A stretch of 64,000 bases of DNA from Hymenobacter siberiensis (GTDB lineage: Bacteria > Bacteroidota > Bacteroidia > Cytophagales > Hymenobacteraceae). The stretch is taken from positions 1-64,000 of the forward strand of contig NZ_JAHLZZ010000002.1 in assembly GCF_018967845.1 (NCBI RefSeq), in the 5' to 3' direction. Within the stretch, counting starts at the first letter, position 1, and every line of letters starts with the position of its first letter. The notes under the pieces are model-generated. The model was given only the letters and a program-made list of their open reading frames with translations, was not told the origin of the DNA and did not search any database. Shown one piece after another: positions 18,400 through 28,173 of this stretch. A program made the translations under genes and the position numbers.

Positions 18400-18697
18400 G
18401 GGCGAGGGGTTTTGAGAACGGCCGCGCAGCGGCCGGCCGGGTGAAGTGGGCCACCAGGTAGCGGGCCGCCACGAAGCCGGCCAGGCAGGCCACCAGCCGG
18501 GACCAGCTGCCCTGGCCCACGTAGTAGAAGCCGGCCCCGGCCAGGGCCAGCCGGCCCAGCAGGCTGCCCAGCAGCCAGAGCGCCGGGTAGCGGGCCATGA
18601 GGGCGCGCCGCACCGTGAGCCACAGGCCATAGAAAAACAGAGTGCCCAGGGCCAGGCCCGCAATCAGGGCCAGCGCGAGCGGAAAGATTTCAGTCAT
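18389..18697 (-). CDS. atpR: N-ATPase accessory membrane protein AtpR
   Basis: A 102-residue protein with three hydrophobic segments (FPLALALIAGLALGTLFFYG, LLGSLLGRLALAGAGFYYVG and LVACLAGFVAARYL). AtpR is specific to N-type operons and is proposed to help insert or assemble the c ring. A conserved arginine within helix two is visible. Position between atpQ and atpB, with overlaps of 8 and 11 bases, supports the call more than the weakly conserved sequence does. Confidence 0.8.
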   Translation of the reverse strand: MTEIFPLALALIAGLALGTLFFYGLWLTVRRALMARYPALWLLGSLLGRLALAGAGFYYVGQGSWSRLVACLAGFVAARYLVAHFTRPAAARPFSKPLAHES

Positions 18698-19022
18698 CGG
18701 AAGGAGTTTTAGTGGTTTGCGCTGGGGGTTCGTTGCCTTCTTTCCTCACCCAGACCCAGGCGGTGAGGCAGCCCACTACCAGCCCGGCAAAGAGCAGGGT
18801 CACCGTCCAGGAAAACGTCTGCGGGTAGCGGCGGTCGAGCCACACGCCCAGCGCCGTGCCCGCCAGCACCGGCACCGCCACCGACCAGCCAATCATGCCG
18901 AACATGCCCACGCCGTACCACACGCCCTTTTTGGGGTTGTGCAGGGCGTGCAGCTTGCGCGTTTCCAGGGCACCAATGCGCTGGCTGAGCGATGCGTCCG
19001 GTTTGTCGGCGGCGGGTTTCAT
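18690..19022 (-). CDS. atpQ: N-ATPase accessory protein AtpQ (AtpI-like)
   Basis: A 110-residue protein related to AtpI / ATPase gene 1. A charged N-terminus (ASLSQRIGALETRKL) precedes two membrane helices, WSVAVPVLAGTALGVWLDRRYP and TVTLLFAGLVVGCLTAWVWV; the GVWLDRR turn is typical of the family. In N-type operons it follows atpC, exactly as here. It is thought to assist assembly and possibly Mg2+ or Ca2+ handling. Confidence 0.82.
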   Translation of the reverse strand: MKPAADKPDASLSQRIGALETRKLHALHNPKKGVWYGVGMFGMIGWSVAVPVLAGTALGVWLDRRYPQTFSWTVTLLFAGLVVGCLTAWVWVRKEGNEPPAQTTKTPSDD

Positions 19023-19034
19023 GGGCAGGAGGGG

Positions 19035-19433
19035 CTAGGACTGTTGCAGTGTTTCGAGCCGGGTGAGCAGGCCGGTTTCTATTTTCCGCAGGGTGGTGCG
19101 GGCCGCCTGCTCCTCGGCATCGTGGCGGCGAAAGTCCTGCTCCACTAATTCGCGGAGCTGGCCGAGGCCGACCCCGCCGATGGCGTTGCGCACCGACACC
19201 GACACGTCGGGCCCGGCTTTGAGCAGCACGCCTTCGTCCACGGCCAGGTAATGCACGCGGCCATCGGCGGTTTCGTAGGTGAAAATGCCGGGCACCAGGG
19301 CCGCCACGCAATCGAGCCGCCGGGGCAGCAGGCCATACGCACCGGCGCTGGTTTCGAGCACGATACGACTTATCTGGCCGATGTCGAGGAACACGCGAAA
19401 CGGCAGCAGCACTTTGAGGTTCATGGTCGACAT
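19035..19433 (-). CDS. atpC: N-type ATPase epsilon subunit
   Basis: A 132-residue epsilon subunit: an N-terminal beta barrel (LKVLLPFRVFLDIGQISRIV, GAYGLLPRRLDCVAALVPGI) and a C-terminal helical hairpin ending KIETGLLTRLETLQQ. Epsilon couples gamma to the c ring. ATG 19433 (MSTMNLK) or 19424 (MNLK) are both possible; the 35 codons upstream lack family resemblance. In N-type operons atpC directly follows atpD; here a cupin gene and about 170 bases of spacer intervene. Confidence 0.87.
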   Translation of the reverse strand: MSTMNLKVLLPFRVFLDIGQISRIVLETSAGAYGLLPRRLDCVAALVPGIFTYETADGRVHYLAVDEGVLLKAGPDVSVSVRNAIGGVGLGQLRELVEQDFRRHDAEEQAARTTLRKIETGLLTRLETLQQS

Positions 19434-19600
19434 GTGGGGTGAGACCTGAATAGAGATGAGAGAGAAAATCAGCCCGTCAGGCTGAGCGAGTGGGCGTAGT
19501 TCATCGCTCGCGTCGTGCAGCCCGGCCGCCCCCGCCACACTGCCCCATTCAGCAAATAAGTCGTTGGCAGCAAGCTGTTCGTGGGCTGCAAATGCCGCAC

Positions 19601-19987
19601 CTAGCCTTTGGTCTTTTCAATCATGTGATTGATTACCAGCGTATGCTCATGCTGGGGACTAAACATAATCATCTCCGCATCTGCATTGACTTTTACATTA
19701 TGCCCTGGAGGCCAATAAAAAAGGTCATTCGCATTTACAGTCTCTTCGGTGCCATTAGCGTCCGTTGCGGTCACCTGACCGCTCAGCAGATATCCCCAGT
19801 GTGGACACTGACATAAATCTCCTTCGAGCCCCACAAACAAAGGGGTAGTATCAACGCCTTCGGCAAGGCTGAAATACTCTGCGCTTATCATACCCAATCC
19901 GGCAGCATTACCGAATTCGGTTTTTTGACGAAGAACCGCTCCAGGAATATCCATTTTGACTTCGATGTCACCTTTTGAAATTTTCAT
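19601..19987 (-). CDS. Small cupin protein inserted in the ATPase operon
   Basis: A 128-residue single-domain cupin. The first motif is seen in CPHWGYLLSGQVTATDANGTEE, the second in FYWPPGHNVKVNADAEMIMFSP. Ligands are incomplete, and HW..GYLLSG resembles small cupins of unassigned role. Base composition is visibly more AT-rich than in the atp genes around it, and it is not part of the canonical N-ATPase gene set, so it looks acquired. It is in the same orientation as the operon, 113 bases after atpD and about 170 before atpC, and may be cotranscribed. No function is claimed. Confidence 0.78.
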   Translation of the reverse strand: MKISKGDIEVKMDIPGAVLRQKTEFGNAAGLGMISAEYFSLAEGVDTTPLFVGLEGDLCQCPHWGYLLSGQVTATDANGTEETVNANDLFYWPPGHNVKVNADAEMIMFSPQHEHTLVINHMIEKTKG

Positions 19988-20100
19988 GATTTCGGGTTTT
20001 TAAGTTTATGGTATTGAGTCTGTTTTGACAGTCGCCAGCCAGTTATGATGGGGTTATCTGAGCATGACTATCCGGCGATGCCCCGGCCACTGGGCTGCAC

Positions 20101-21582
<1,482 letters not shown>

Positions 21583-21740
21583 TCACGATTGGGACGCGCA
21601 AAGGCGACTGCCCCCGGCCACTTACTACACGAGGGGGCGGGGGCAGCGCAGTTTTCTGGCTGAGGCATGCGCGTTGCGACACTGCTGGCTACTAATGCCA
21701 TAGCCCCGCACAAGATTACGGCTGCCCCAGCCGCGTCCCC

Positions 21741-21807
21741 TTGACGAAAGTCATGGCCGGGGCCTGACATTGGGCATTCCCGTTGCCGGGGGCGCGCCGG
21801 TCCTTTG
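21741..21807 (+). promoter_or_regulatory. FNR-like dyad and -7 element before ppsA (site C)
   Basis: TTGAC-GAAA-GTCAT (21741-21754) with GTCCTTTG at 21800-21807; the TTTG begins 63 bases after the dyad start. The orientation points at ppsA (ATG 21859). On the minus strand no TTTG occurs at the same distance, so the site does not appear to serve atpD. The -7 element is imperfect, as expected of an activator-dependent promoter. Confidence 0.55.
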
Positions 21808-21858
21808 CCCTACGCCGCCAGTCACGCCGCCGACCTCACCCCTATTCAGCCCTGTACC

Positions 21859-24294
21859 ATGGCACACGCAGCTTTCACGCTCTTTTTCCGGGAATTGACC
21901 AACGATAAAGTGGCCCAGGTGGGCGGCAAAAATGCCTCTTTGGGGGAGATGTTCAACAAGCTCAGCGACCAGGGCATCCGGGTGCCCGATGGCTTTGCCA
22001 CCACGGCCGCCGCCTACTGGCTGCTGCTGGACGAAAACGGCCTGCGGGCGCCCCTCACCGAGCTGCTGGAAACCCTGGACACCAACGACTTCAGCAACCT
22101 GCCCGACGTGGGGGCCCGGGCCCGCTCGCTGGTGCACGGGGCCGTTATGCCCATGGCTGTAGCCGCCACCATTCGGGCAGCATACCGCGAGCTGACTGCC
22201 CAGCACCCCGACCGCGCGGAAGTAGCGGTGCGCAGCAGCGCCACGGCCGAAGACCTACCTACAGCCAGCTTTGCCGGCCAGCACGACTCGTTTCTGAACA
22301 TTGAGGGCGAGCAGGGCGTGCTCGACGCCTGCCACCGCTGCTTCGAGTCGCTGTTCAACGACCGGGCCATCAAGTACCGCGTTACCAACGGGTTCGACCA
22401 CATGCAGGTGGCCCTGTCGGTGGGCGTGCAGACCATGGTGCATTCGGATTTGGCTTCCGCCGGCGTGGCCTTCACCATTGAGCCCGAAACAGGGCATGAG
22501 CACTTCATCTACCTCACCGGCAGCTGGGGGCTGGGCGAAAACGTGGTGCAGGGCGCGGTGAATCCCGACGAGTTTTACCTCTTCAAGCCCTCGCTGCGCG
22601 ACGGCCACCGTGCGCTGGTGACCAAAAAGCTGGGCGACAAGGCCAAGGCCATGCGCTACGCCGAACCCCCGGCCGATGCCCACGGCCAGCGGGCAGATAC
22701 CATCGTGAATACCGACACGCCGGCCGCCCAGCGCGAAGTATTCGTGCTCACCGATGCCGAGGTCGAGCAGCTGGGCCGCTGGTGCCTCGTGATTGAGGAG
22801 CACTACGGCATGCCCATGGACATTGAGTGGGCCAAAGACGGGCTCAACAACCAGCTCTACATTGTGCAGGCCCGCCCCGAAACCATCAGCCAGAACCGCC
22901 AGGCCCTGCGCCTGCACGAGTACCACCGCACCGAAACCGGCCCGGTGCTGGCCACCGGCAAGGCCGTGGGCAGCCAGATTGTGTCGGGCGTGGCCCGCAT
23001 CATCGACTCGCCGGCCGATGGCCACCGCCTGCAGCCGAGCGAAATCCTGGTCACCGACATCACCAGCCCCGACTGGAACGCCGTGCTCCAGAACGCGGCC
23101 GTCATCGTGACTAACCGGGGCGGGCGCACCAGCCACGCGGCCATTGTGGCCCGCGAGCTGGGGCTGTCGGCCGTGGTGGGTACGTTGAATGCTACGACTA
23201 AGATTAAAGACGGGCAGGTGATAACCGTTTCCTGCGCCGAGGGCGACGAAGGCCAGGTGTTCGACGGCCAGCTGGCCTGGACCGAAACCGACCTCGACCT
23301 GGCCCAGGTGGTCCGGCCCGCCACCAAGGCCCTGCTCATCCTCGCCGACCCCGACCGCGCCCTGCAGCTGGCCCGCTACCCCAGCCAGGGCGTGGGTTTG
23401 ATGCGCATGGAATTCGTCATCAACAATACCATTCGCGTGCACCCCATGGCGCTGGTTGAGTTCGATAAGCTGACCGACGAGGCGGCCCGCGCCGAGATTG
23501 AGCAGCTCACCGCCCATTATCCCAGCAAGCCCGAGTACTTCGTGGAGAAGCTCGCCCAGGCCATTGGCTTCGTGGCGGCCACGTTTTTTCCGCGCGAAGT
23601 CATTGTGCGGATGAGCGACTTCAAAACCAACGAATACGCCGACCTGCTGGGCGGCCGGCAGTTTGAGCCCCACGAGGAAAACCCCATGCTGGGCTTTCGC
23701 GGGGCCTCGCGCTACTACAGCCCGCAGTACCGCGAGGGGTTCCGGCTGGAATGCGCGGCCCTGCGCCGGGTGCGCCACGACATGGGCCTGACCAACGTGA
23801 AAGCCATGGTGCCCTTCTGCCGCACCGTGGCCGAGGGCCGGCAGGTGGTGGCCCTGATGGAAGCGTTTGGCCTGAAGCAGGGCGAGGAAGGGCTGGAAAT
23901 ATACGTAATGGCCGAAATCCCGAGCAACGTCATCCTGGCCAAAGAATTCGCTGAAGTATTCGACGGCTTTTCCATCGGCTCCAACGACCTAACCCAGCTG
24001 GCGCTCGGCATCGACCGGGACTCGGCCATTATCAGCCATTTGTTTGATGAGCGCAACGAGGCCGTGACGCAGCTCATGGCGCAGGTCATCGGCGCGGCCC
24101 GGGCCAGCGGCCGGCCTATTGGCCTCTGCGGCCAGGCCCCGAGCGACTACCCCGAGTTTGCTCGCTTCCTGGTCGAGCAGGGCATCAACAGCATCTCCTT
24201 CGCCCCCGACGCGCTGCTGCAAGGCCTAGCCAACATGGTGGCGGCCGAAGCGGCCGGGCCCGCTGCGCCAACTGCGCAGGCAGCAGTCGACTAG
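21859..24294 (+). CDS. ppsA: Phosphoenolpyruvate synthase
   Basis: An 811-residue pyruvate-water dikinase, which makes PEP from pyruvate with ATP giving AMP and phosphate. The N-terminal ATP-grasp region begins VAQVGGKNASLGEMF and contains VAVRSSATAEDLPTASFAGQ. The phosphohistidine domain has TNRGGRTSHAAIVARELG, its His being the phosphocarrier. The C-terminal barrel has GFRGASRY and the closing CGQAPSDYPEFARFLVEQG. ATG 21859 (MAHAAFTLFF) is the family start. PEP synthase near USPs and an FNR-like site fits gluconeogenesis during oxygen or energy limitation. Confidence 0.95.
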   Translation: MAHAAFTLFFRELTNDKVAQVGGKNASLGEMFNKLSDQGIRVPDGFATTAAAYWLLLDENGLRAPLTELLETLDTNDFSNLPDVGARARSLVHGAVMPMAVAATIRAAYRELTAQHPDRAEVAVRSSATAEDLPTASFAGQHDSFLNIEGEQGVLDACHRCFESLFNDRAIKYRVTNGFDHMQVALSVGVQTMVHSDLASAGVAFTIEPETGHEHFIYLTGSWGLGENVVQGAVNPDEFYLFKPSLRDGHRALVTKKLGDKAKAMRYAEPPADAHGQRADTIVNTDTPAAQREVFVLTDAEVEQLGRWCLVIEEHYGMPMDIEWAKDGLNNQLYIVQARPETISQNRQALRLHEYHRTETGPVLATGKAVGSQIVSGVARIIDSPADGHRLQPSEILVTDITSPDWNAVLQNAAVIVTNRGGRTSHAAIVARELGLSAVVGTLNATTKIKDGQVITVSCAEGDEGQVFDGQLAWTETDLDLAQVVRPATKALLILADPDRALQLARYPSQGVGLMRMEFVINNTIRVHPMALVEFDKLTDEAARAEIEQLTAHYPSKPEYFVEKLAQAIGFVAATFFPREVIVRMSDFKTNEYADLLGGRQFEPHEENPMLGFRGASRYYSPQYREGFRLECAALRRVRHDMGLTNVKAMVPFCRTVAEGRQVVALMEAFGLKQGEEGLEIYVMAEIPSNVILAKEFAEVFDGFSIGSNDLTQLALGIDRDSAIISHLFDERNEAVTQLMAQVIGAARASGRPIGLCGQAPSDYPEFARFLVEQGINSISFAPDALLQGLANMVAAEAAGPAAPTAQAAVD

Positions 24295-24366
24295 CGGCTG
24301 CTTACCAGCCCATTAATAAGCCTGATTCGCATCGCTCCTTAACCCACCTTTTGAAACTCCTGCCCC

Positions 24367-25125
24367 GTGTTCAAAAGCCCTTTCCTTGCCGAAACCGGTG
24401 CCATCGCGCAGTTTACCGGGCGGTTTTTCCGCGAGGGATTCCGACCGCGCTACGAAGTGCGGGAGTTTCTGTACCAGTGCTTCGTGGTGGGCTACCAGTC
24501 GCTACCGATGGTGAGCATTACGGGCTTCATCATGGGCCTCGTGCTCACGCTGCAAAGCCGGCCCACTATGGCCAAGTTCGGGGCCGAGTCCTGGATTCCG
24601 ACCATGGTCGGGCTGACCATTATCCGGGAGATGGGGCCGATTATCACGGCGCTGATTTTTGCGGGTAAAATCGGCTCCAGCATCGGGGCCGAGCTGGGCT
24701 CAATGCGCGTGACGGAGCAGATTGACGCCATGGAAGTATCGGGCACCAATCCGTTTAAGTACCTGGTGGTGACGCGGGTGCTGGCTACCACGCTCATGCT
24801 GCCCCTGCTCACGGTGCTGGCCGATGCCATTGGCCTCTACGCCTCCTACGTGGGCATCAACACCAGAGGCATGACGACGCTGGCACTCTTCATCAATACC
24901 GTGCTCGCCGGCCTGACCTTCGCCGACGTGCTGCCGGCCTTCTTCAAAACCTTCTTCTTCGGCTTTGCCGTGGGCCTGGTGGGCTGCTACAAGGGCTACT
25001 ACGCCGCCAAAGGCACGGCCGGGGTGGGCGTGGCCGCCAACTCGGCCGTAGTGATATCCTCGCTGCTCATCTTCATCATCGACCTGCTGGCCGTGCAGAT
25101 TACTGAGCTGCTGAGCTTTAATTAG
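24367..25125 (+). CDS. mlaE: MlaE-type ABC permease
   Basis: A 252-residue MlaE-family permease, start GTG 24367. Family marks are LTIIREMGPIITALIFAGKIGSSIGAELGSM and EQIDAMEVSGTNPFKYLV. About five membrane helices. In Gram-negative cells MlaE with MlaF and MlaD moves phospholipid between outer and inner membranes. The ATPase and MCE genes follow on the same strand with short gaps that contain small dispersed repeats. The start follows ppsA by 72 bases, so cotranscription with ppsA is possible. Confidence 0.9.
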   Translation: MFKSPFLAETGAIAQFTGRFFREGFRPRYEVREFLYQCFVVGYQSLPMVSITGFIMGLVLTLQSRPTMAKFGAESWIPTMVGLTIIREMGPIITALIFAGKIGSSIGAELGSMRVTEQIDAMEVSGTNPFKYLVVTRVLATTLMLPLLTVLADAIGLYASYVGINTRGMTTLALFINTVLAGLTFADVLPAFFKTFFFGFAVGLVGCYKGYYAAKGTAGVGVAANSAVVISSLLIFIIDLLAVQITELLSFN

Positions 25126-25209
25126 AAAACATCATGCGGAGCGAAGTCGAAGCATGACGGTTCTTTTATCCTGCTCTTGACCTACTTACCATCCGCGCCA
25201 ACCAACCCC

Positions 25210-25986
25210 ATGAAATCCCTCACCGAATCGGCATTGACCCCTGCCCCGGCCGGCCCCGCCGAGGTGGTGCTCACGCTGGAGCACATCACCAAATCGTTTG
25301 GCGACAACCATGTATTGCAGGACTTTTCGCTGGACCTGCACCGGGGCGAAAACGTGGTGGTGCTGGGCAAGTCGGGCTCGGGCAAGTCGGTGCTCGTCAA
25401 GTGCATCATCGGGCTGATGCTACCAGATGCCGGCCGCATCACGGTGCTGGGGCAGGACATCAGCACCCTCGACCACGAGGCCATGGACCAGCTGCGGGCC
25501 AAGCTGGGCTTCCTTTTCCAGAGCAACGCCCTCTACGACTCGATGACGGTGCGCGAGAACCTGCTGTTTCCGTTGCGCCGGCAGTGGCTGGACGACCGCC
25601 GGGGCGAGGAAAAGGAATTGGTGCGGCAGGCCCTGGAAGACGTAGGCCTCGCCGACACCGCCGAGAAGATGCCGGCCGAGCTGTCGGGTGGGCAGCGCAA
25701 GCGCATCGCGCTGGCCCGCACCCTTATTCTGCAGCCCGAAATCATTCTCTATGACGAGCCCACCACCGGCCTCGACCCCATCACGGCGCGCGAAATCAGT
25801 GCCCTCATCCGGCAGGTGCAGCAGAAATACCAGACGGCGGCCTTCATCATCTCCCACGATATGGACAGCGTGCGCCTCGTGGCCGACCGGGTGGCCATGC
25901 TGGCCGACGGCCGCTGCTACGCCCAGGGCACCTACCAGGAGCTGGCCAAGCACGAAGACCCGCGGGTTAACGAGTTTTTTATCTGA
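25210..25986 (+). CDS. mlaF: MlaF-type ABC ATPase
   Basis: A 258-residue ABC ATPase. Walker A GKSGSGKS, Q-loop FLFQSNALYDSMTVREN, signature LSGGQRKRIALART, Walker B IILYDEPTTGLDP and the switch His in ISHDMDS are all intact. The LFQSNALYDSMTV block and TGLDPITA are typical of the Mla subfamily. ATG 25210 is preferred to an upstream TTG. It works in the cytoplasm on MlaE. A palindromic GAAGTCGAAGCATGACGG-type repeat lies in the 84-base gap before it. Confidence 0.92.
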   Translation: MKSLTESALTPAPAGPAEVVLTLEHITKSFGDNHVLQDFSLDLHRGENVVVLGKSGSGKSVLVKCIIGLMLPDAGRITVLGQDISTLDHEAMDQLRAKLGFLFQSNALYDSMTVRENLLFPLRRQWLDDRRGEEKELVRQALEDVGLADTAEKMPAELSGGQRKRIALARTLILQPEIILYDEPTTGLDPITAREISALIRQVQQKYQTAAFIISHDMDSVRLVADRVAMLADGRCYAQGTYQELAKHEDPRVNEFFI

Positions 25987-26110
25987 TGGCGAGCTGACTT
26001 CGACCAGATAAGAACGGTCATGCTGAGCTTGTCGAAGCAACGCTCAGCATGACGGCTTTCCCCTCCCAATCCAACGCATTCTTCCACTTAACCACTTTAA
26101 TCCCATCATC

Positions 26111-27112
26111 ATGCCCGACTCTTCCACCAGCAAGCAAGTGCGCCTCGGCCTGTTCGTCGTGGTGGGGGTGGGGTGCCTGCTTGCCGTGCTCTACCTGCTG
26201 GGCCGCCAGCAAAACCTGTTTCAGAGCAGCCTGCCGGTGCAGGCCGATTTTCGCAACGTGGCCGGCCTGCTGCCCGGCAACAACGTGCGGCTGGGCGGCA
26301 TCACGGTGGGTACCGTGGAGGATATCAATATTATAAACGACACCACGGTGCGCGTGAACATGAGCCTGAACAAGGACGTGCAGCCCTTCGTGCGGCGCAA
26401 CACGGTGGCCAGCATCGGCACCGACGGACTGGTGGGCAACACCATTATCAACCTCACGGCCGCTCCCGGCCCGGCCCCGGCCGTGCAGGCCGACGACCGG
26501 CTGCCTACGCAGGAAAAAACCAGCATCGACGCCATGCTGGCCACGCTCGACGTGTCTAACCAAAACCTGGTCGGCATCACCACCGGCCTGCGCCAGGTCA
26601 CGAATAAGCTCAACGACAGTAAGGCGCTGTGGGAGCTGCTGAGCAACGAGCAGCTGCCGGCTGATGTGAGCCAGAGCGTGCGTAACGCGGCCGTCGCTTC
26701 GGCCCAACTCAACGCCGCCGCCACCGATGTGCACCAGCTTACCAGCGGGGTGCGCCAGGGCCAGGGGCCCCTGGGCTACCTGCTCACCGACAAGGCGTTT
26801 GCTGGCCAGATTGGGCACGCCGCCCGGCAACTGGCCGGCACTTCCGATACGCTGGCCGCCACCCTCAGCGGCCTGCAGCGCCAGGTACAGCACGGTGGCG
26901 GCCTGCTGCAGGTGCTGCTCACCGACACCGCCGCCGCCCGGCACCTGCGCCAGACCATGGGCAACGCGGCCCAAAGCACCGTTAAGCTCAACCAGAGCAT
27001 GACGGCCCTGCAGCACAACTTCCTGCTCCGCGGCTACTTCCGCCGCAAAGCGGCCTGCGAAAAGGCCCGCCGGGAACGCCTGGCCCGCGACAGCGCCCGC
27101 CTTGCTCATTAG
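26111..27112 (+). CDS. mlaD: MlaD-type MCE protein
   Basis: A 333-residue single-pass protein: one N-terminal helix (LGLFVVVGVGCLLAVLYLLG) and an MCE domain (about residues 40-120, FRNVAGLLPGNNVRLGGITVGTV and IGTDGLVGNTIINL). A long helical region to the end follows. It would bind lipid in the periplasm and form a hexamer on MlaE. The stop codon TAG coincides with the first three bases of palindromic element copy 2. Confidence 0.9.
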   Translation: MPDSSTSKQVRLGLFVVVGVGCLLAVLYLLGRQQNLFQSSLPVQADFRNVAGLLPGNNVRLGGITVGTVEDINIINDTTVRVNMSLNKDVQPFVRRNTVASIGTDGLVGNTIINLTAAPGPAPAVQADDRLPTQEKTSIDAMLATLDVSNQNLVGITTGLRQVTNKLNDSKALWELLSNEQLPADVSQSVRNAAVASAQLNAAATDVHQLTSGVRQGQGPLGYLLTDKAFAGQIGHAARQLAGTSDTLAATLSGLQRQVQHGGGLLQVLLTDTAAARHLRQTMGNAAQSTVKLNQSMTALQHNFLLRGYFRRKAACEKARRERLARDSARLAH

Positions 27113-27290
27113 AGCAAATTCAAGGTCCGTGTACACGATGTAGAGACGCAATATTTTACGTCTCGTCGTTGCTGATGTTATTAGTGTTGCGCAGTCAGGT
27201 ATTCCGGGCGGCGCGGTTCCGGTCGTTCAACGACGAGACGCAAAATATTGCGTCTCTACATCGTGTACATAGACTCCGAAACCTCTCTAA
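27110..27290. repeat. Palindromic element, copy 2
   Basis: A 181-base sister of the element at 14828-14996. The outer arms are almost identical; the central 40 bases differ and are 12 bases longer here. The insertion point is immediately at the stop of the MCE gene, whose TAG may be contributed by the element. No open frame. Confidence 0.75.
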
Positions 27291-27314
27291 CAGAACATTC
27301 CTGTGCCCGGACAC

Positions 27315-28047
27315 CATGACAACCCTGCCGGCTTCGGAGGCAACGCGGGCTTTTCAACCCTTCCCCCGGCCCACGGCGCCCCCCCCCAAGCCAGCGGGCC
27401 GAGCGGCGCTTTATGGCCGGGCCGGGCACCCGCCGGGGGGGAGCTGCGCTTTTTGTGGACGGTGCTGCGCGAGTTTCTGCGCGGGTTTCGGATGCTGCAC
27501 TTTGTGGGGCCGTGCGTGCCGGTATTCGGCTCGGCTCACCGAAGACTCGCCGTTTTATGCCCTGGCCCGGCAGCTGGGCGCGGGCCTGAGCCGGCAGGGC
27601 TTCACGGTGCTCACCGGCGGCGGGCCGGGGATTATGGAGGCCGCCAACCGCGGGGCCCACGACGTGGGCGGGCTTTCGGTGGGCTGCAACATCGTGCTGC
27701 CGAAGGAGCAGCATCCCAACCCGTACCTGGACCACTGGCTGGCCTGCCGGCATTTTTTCGTGCGCAAGGTGCTGCTGGTCAAATACTCCTATGCCTTCGT
27801 GATTATGCCCGGCGGCATTGGCACGCTCGACGAGCTGTTTGAGGCCCTCACGCTCATCCAGACCCGAAAAATCCACAATTTCCCGATGGTGATGGGCGGC
27901 CGCGACTATTGGCAGTCGTTGCGCGAGCTGCTCACCTACCTGGAGGCGCAGGGCATAGTAGCGCCGGCCGATTTGCGGCTGCTCACCTACACCGATTCGG
28001 TGGAGGAAGCCCTGGCCCACATCGAGCAGTACGCCGTGGTTAAGTAG
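27315..28047 (+). pseudogene. LOG-family (TIGR00730-like) protein with two compensating frameshifts
   Basis: The C-terminal two-thirds are a clear LOG / lysine-decarboxylase-like nucleotide phosphoribohydrolase: TGGGPGIMEAANRGA, the catalytic PGGIGTLDELFE and LLVKYSYAFVIMP. The expected N-terminal block ELRFLWTVLREFLRGFRMLHFVGPCVPVFGSA is present, but in another frame, between a seven-G run at 27435-27441 and about 27540. Between those points the open frame gives a Cys-rich nonsense stretch. Either one base is missing in the G-run and a second change restores the frame, or the assembly is wrong. LOG enzymes release cytokinin-type bases or act on nucleotides. The start at ATG 27315 is tentative. 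Confidence 0.75.
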
Positions 28048-28173
28048 CAGCTGGCGGCCCGGCGGCGGCCCCGGCGCTGGTGGTGGCTGGGCGAATAAGG
28101 AGTTTTCCCGAGAAGCTATTTGAGTTGATAAAACGCTCATGCTGAACGGCTGGCGAATTGCTGAACAGTCTGA

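Noticed and set aside
22255-23778. Long open frame antisense to ppsA
   Set aside because: It has no recognisable domains and is the usual codon-bias shadow of a GC-rich gene. The same holds for 28237-29565, 37763-38929 and 39086-40366.
28125-28140. TTGATAAAACGCTCAT as another dyad
   Set aside because: The spacer between the half-sites is longer than four bases and no -7 element fits.
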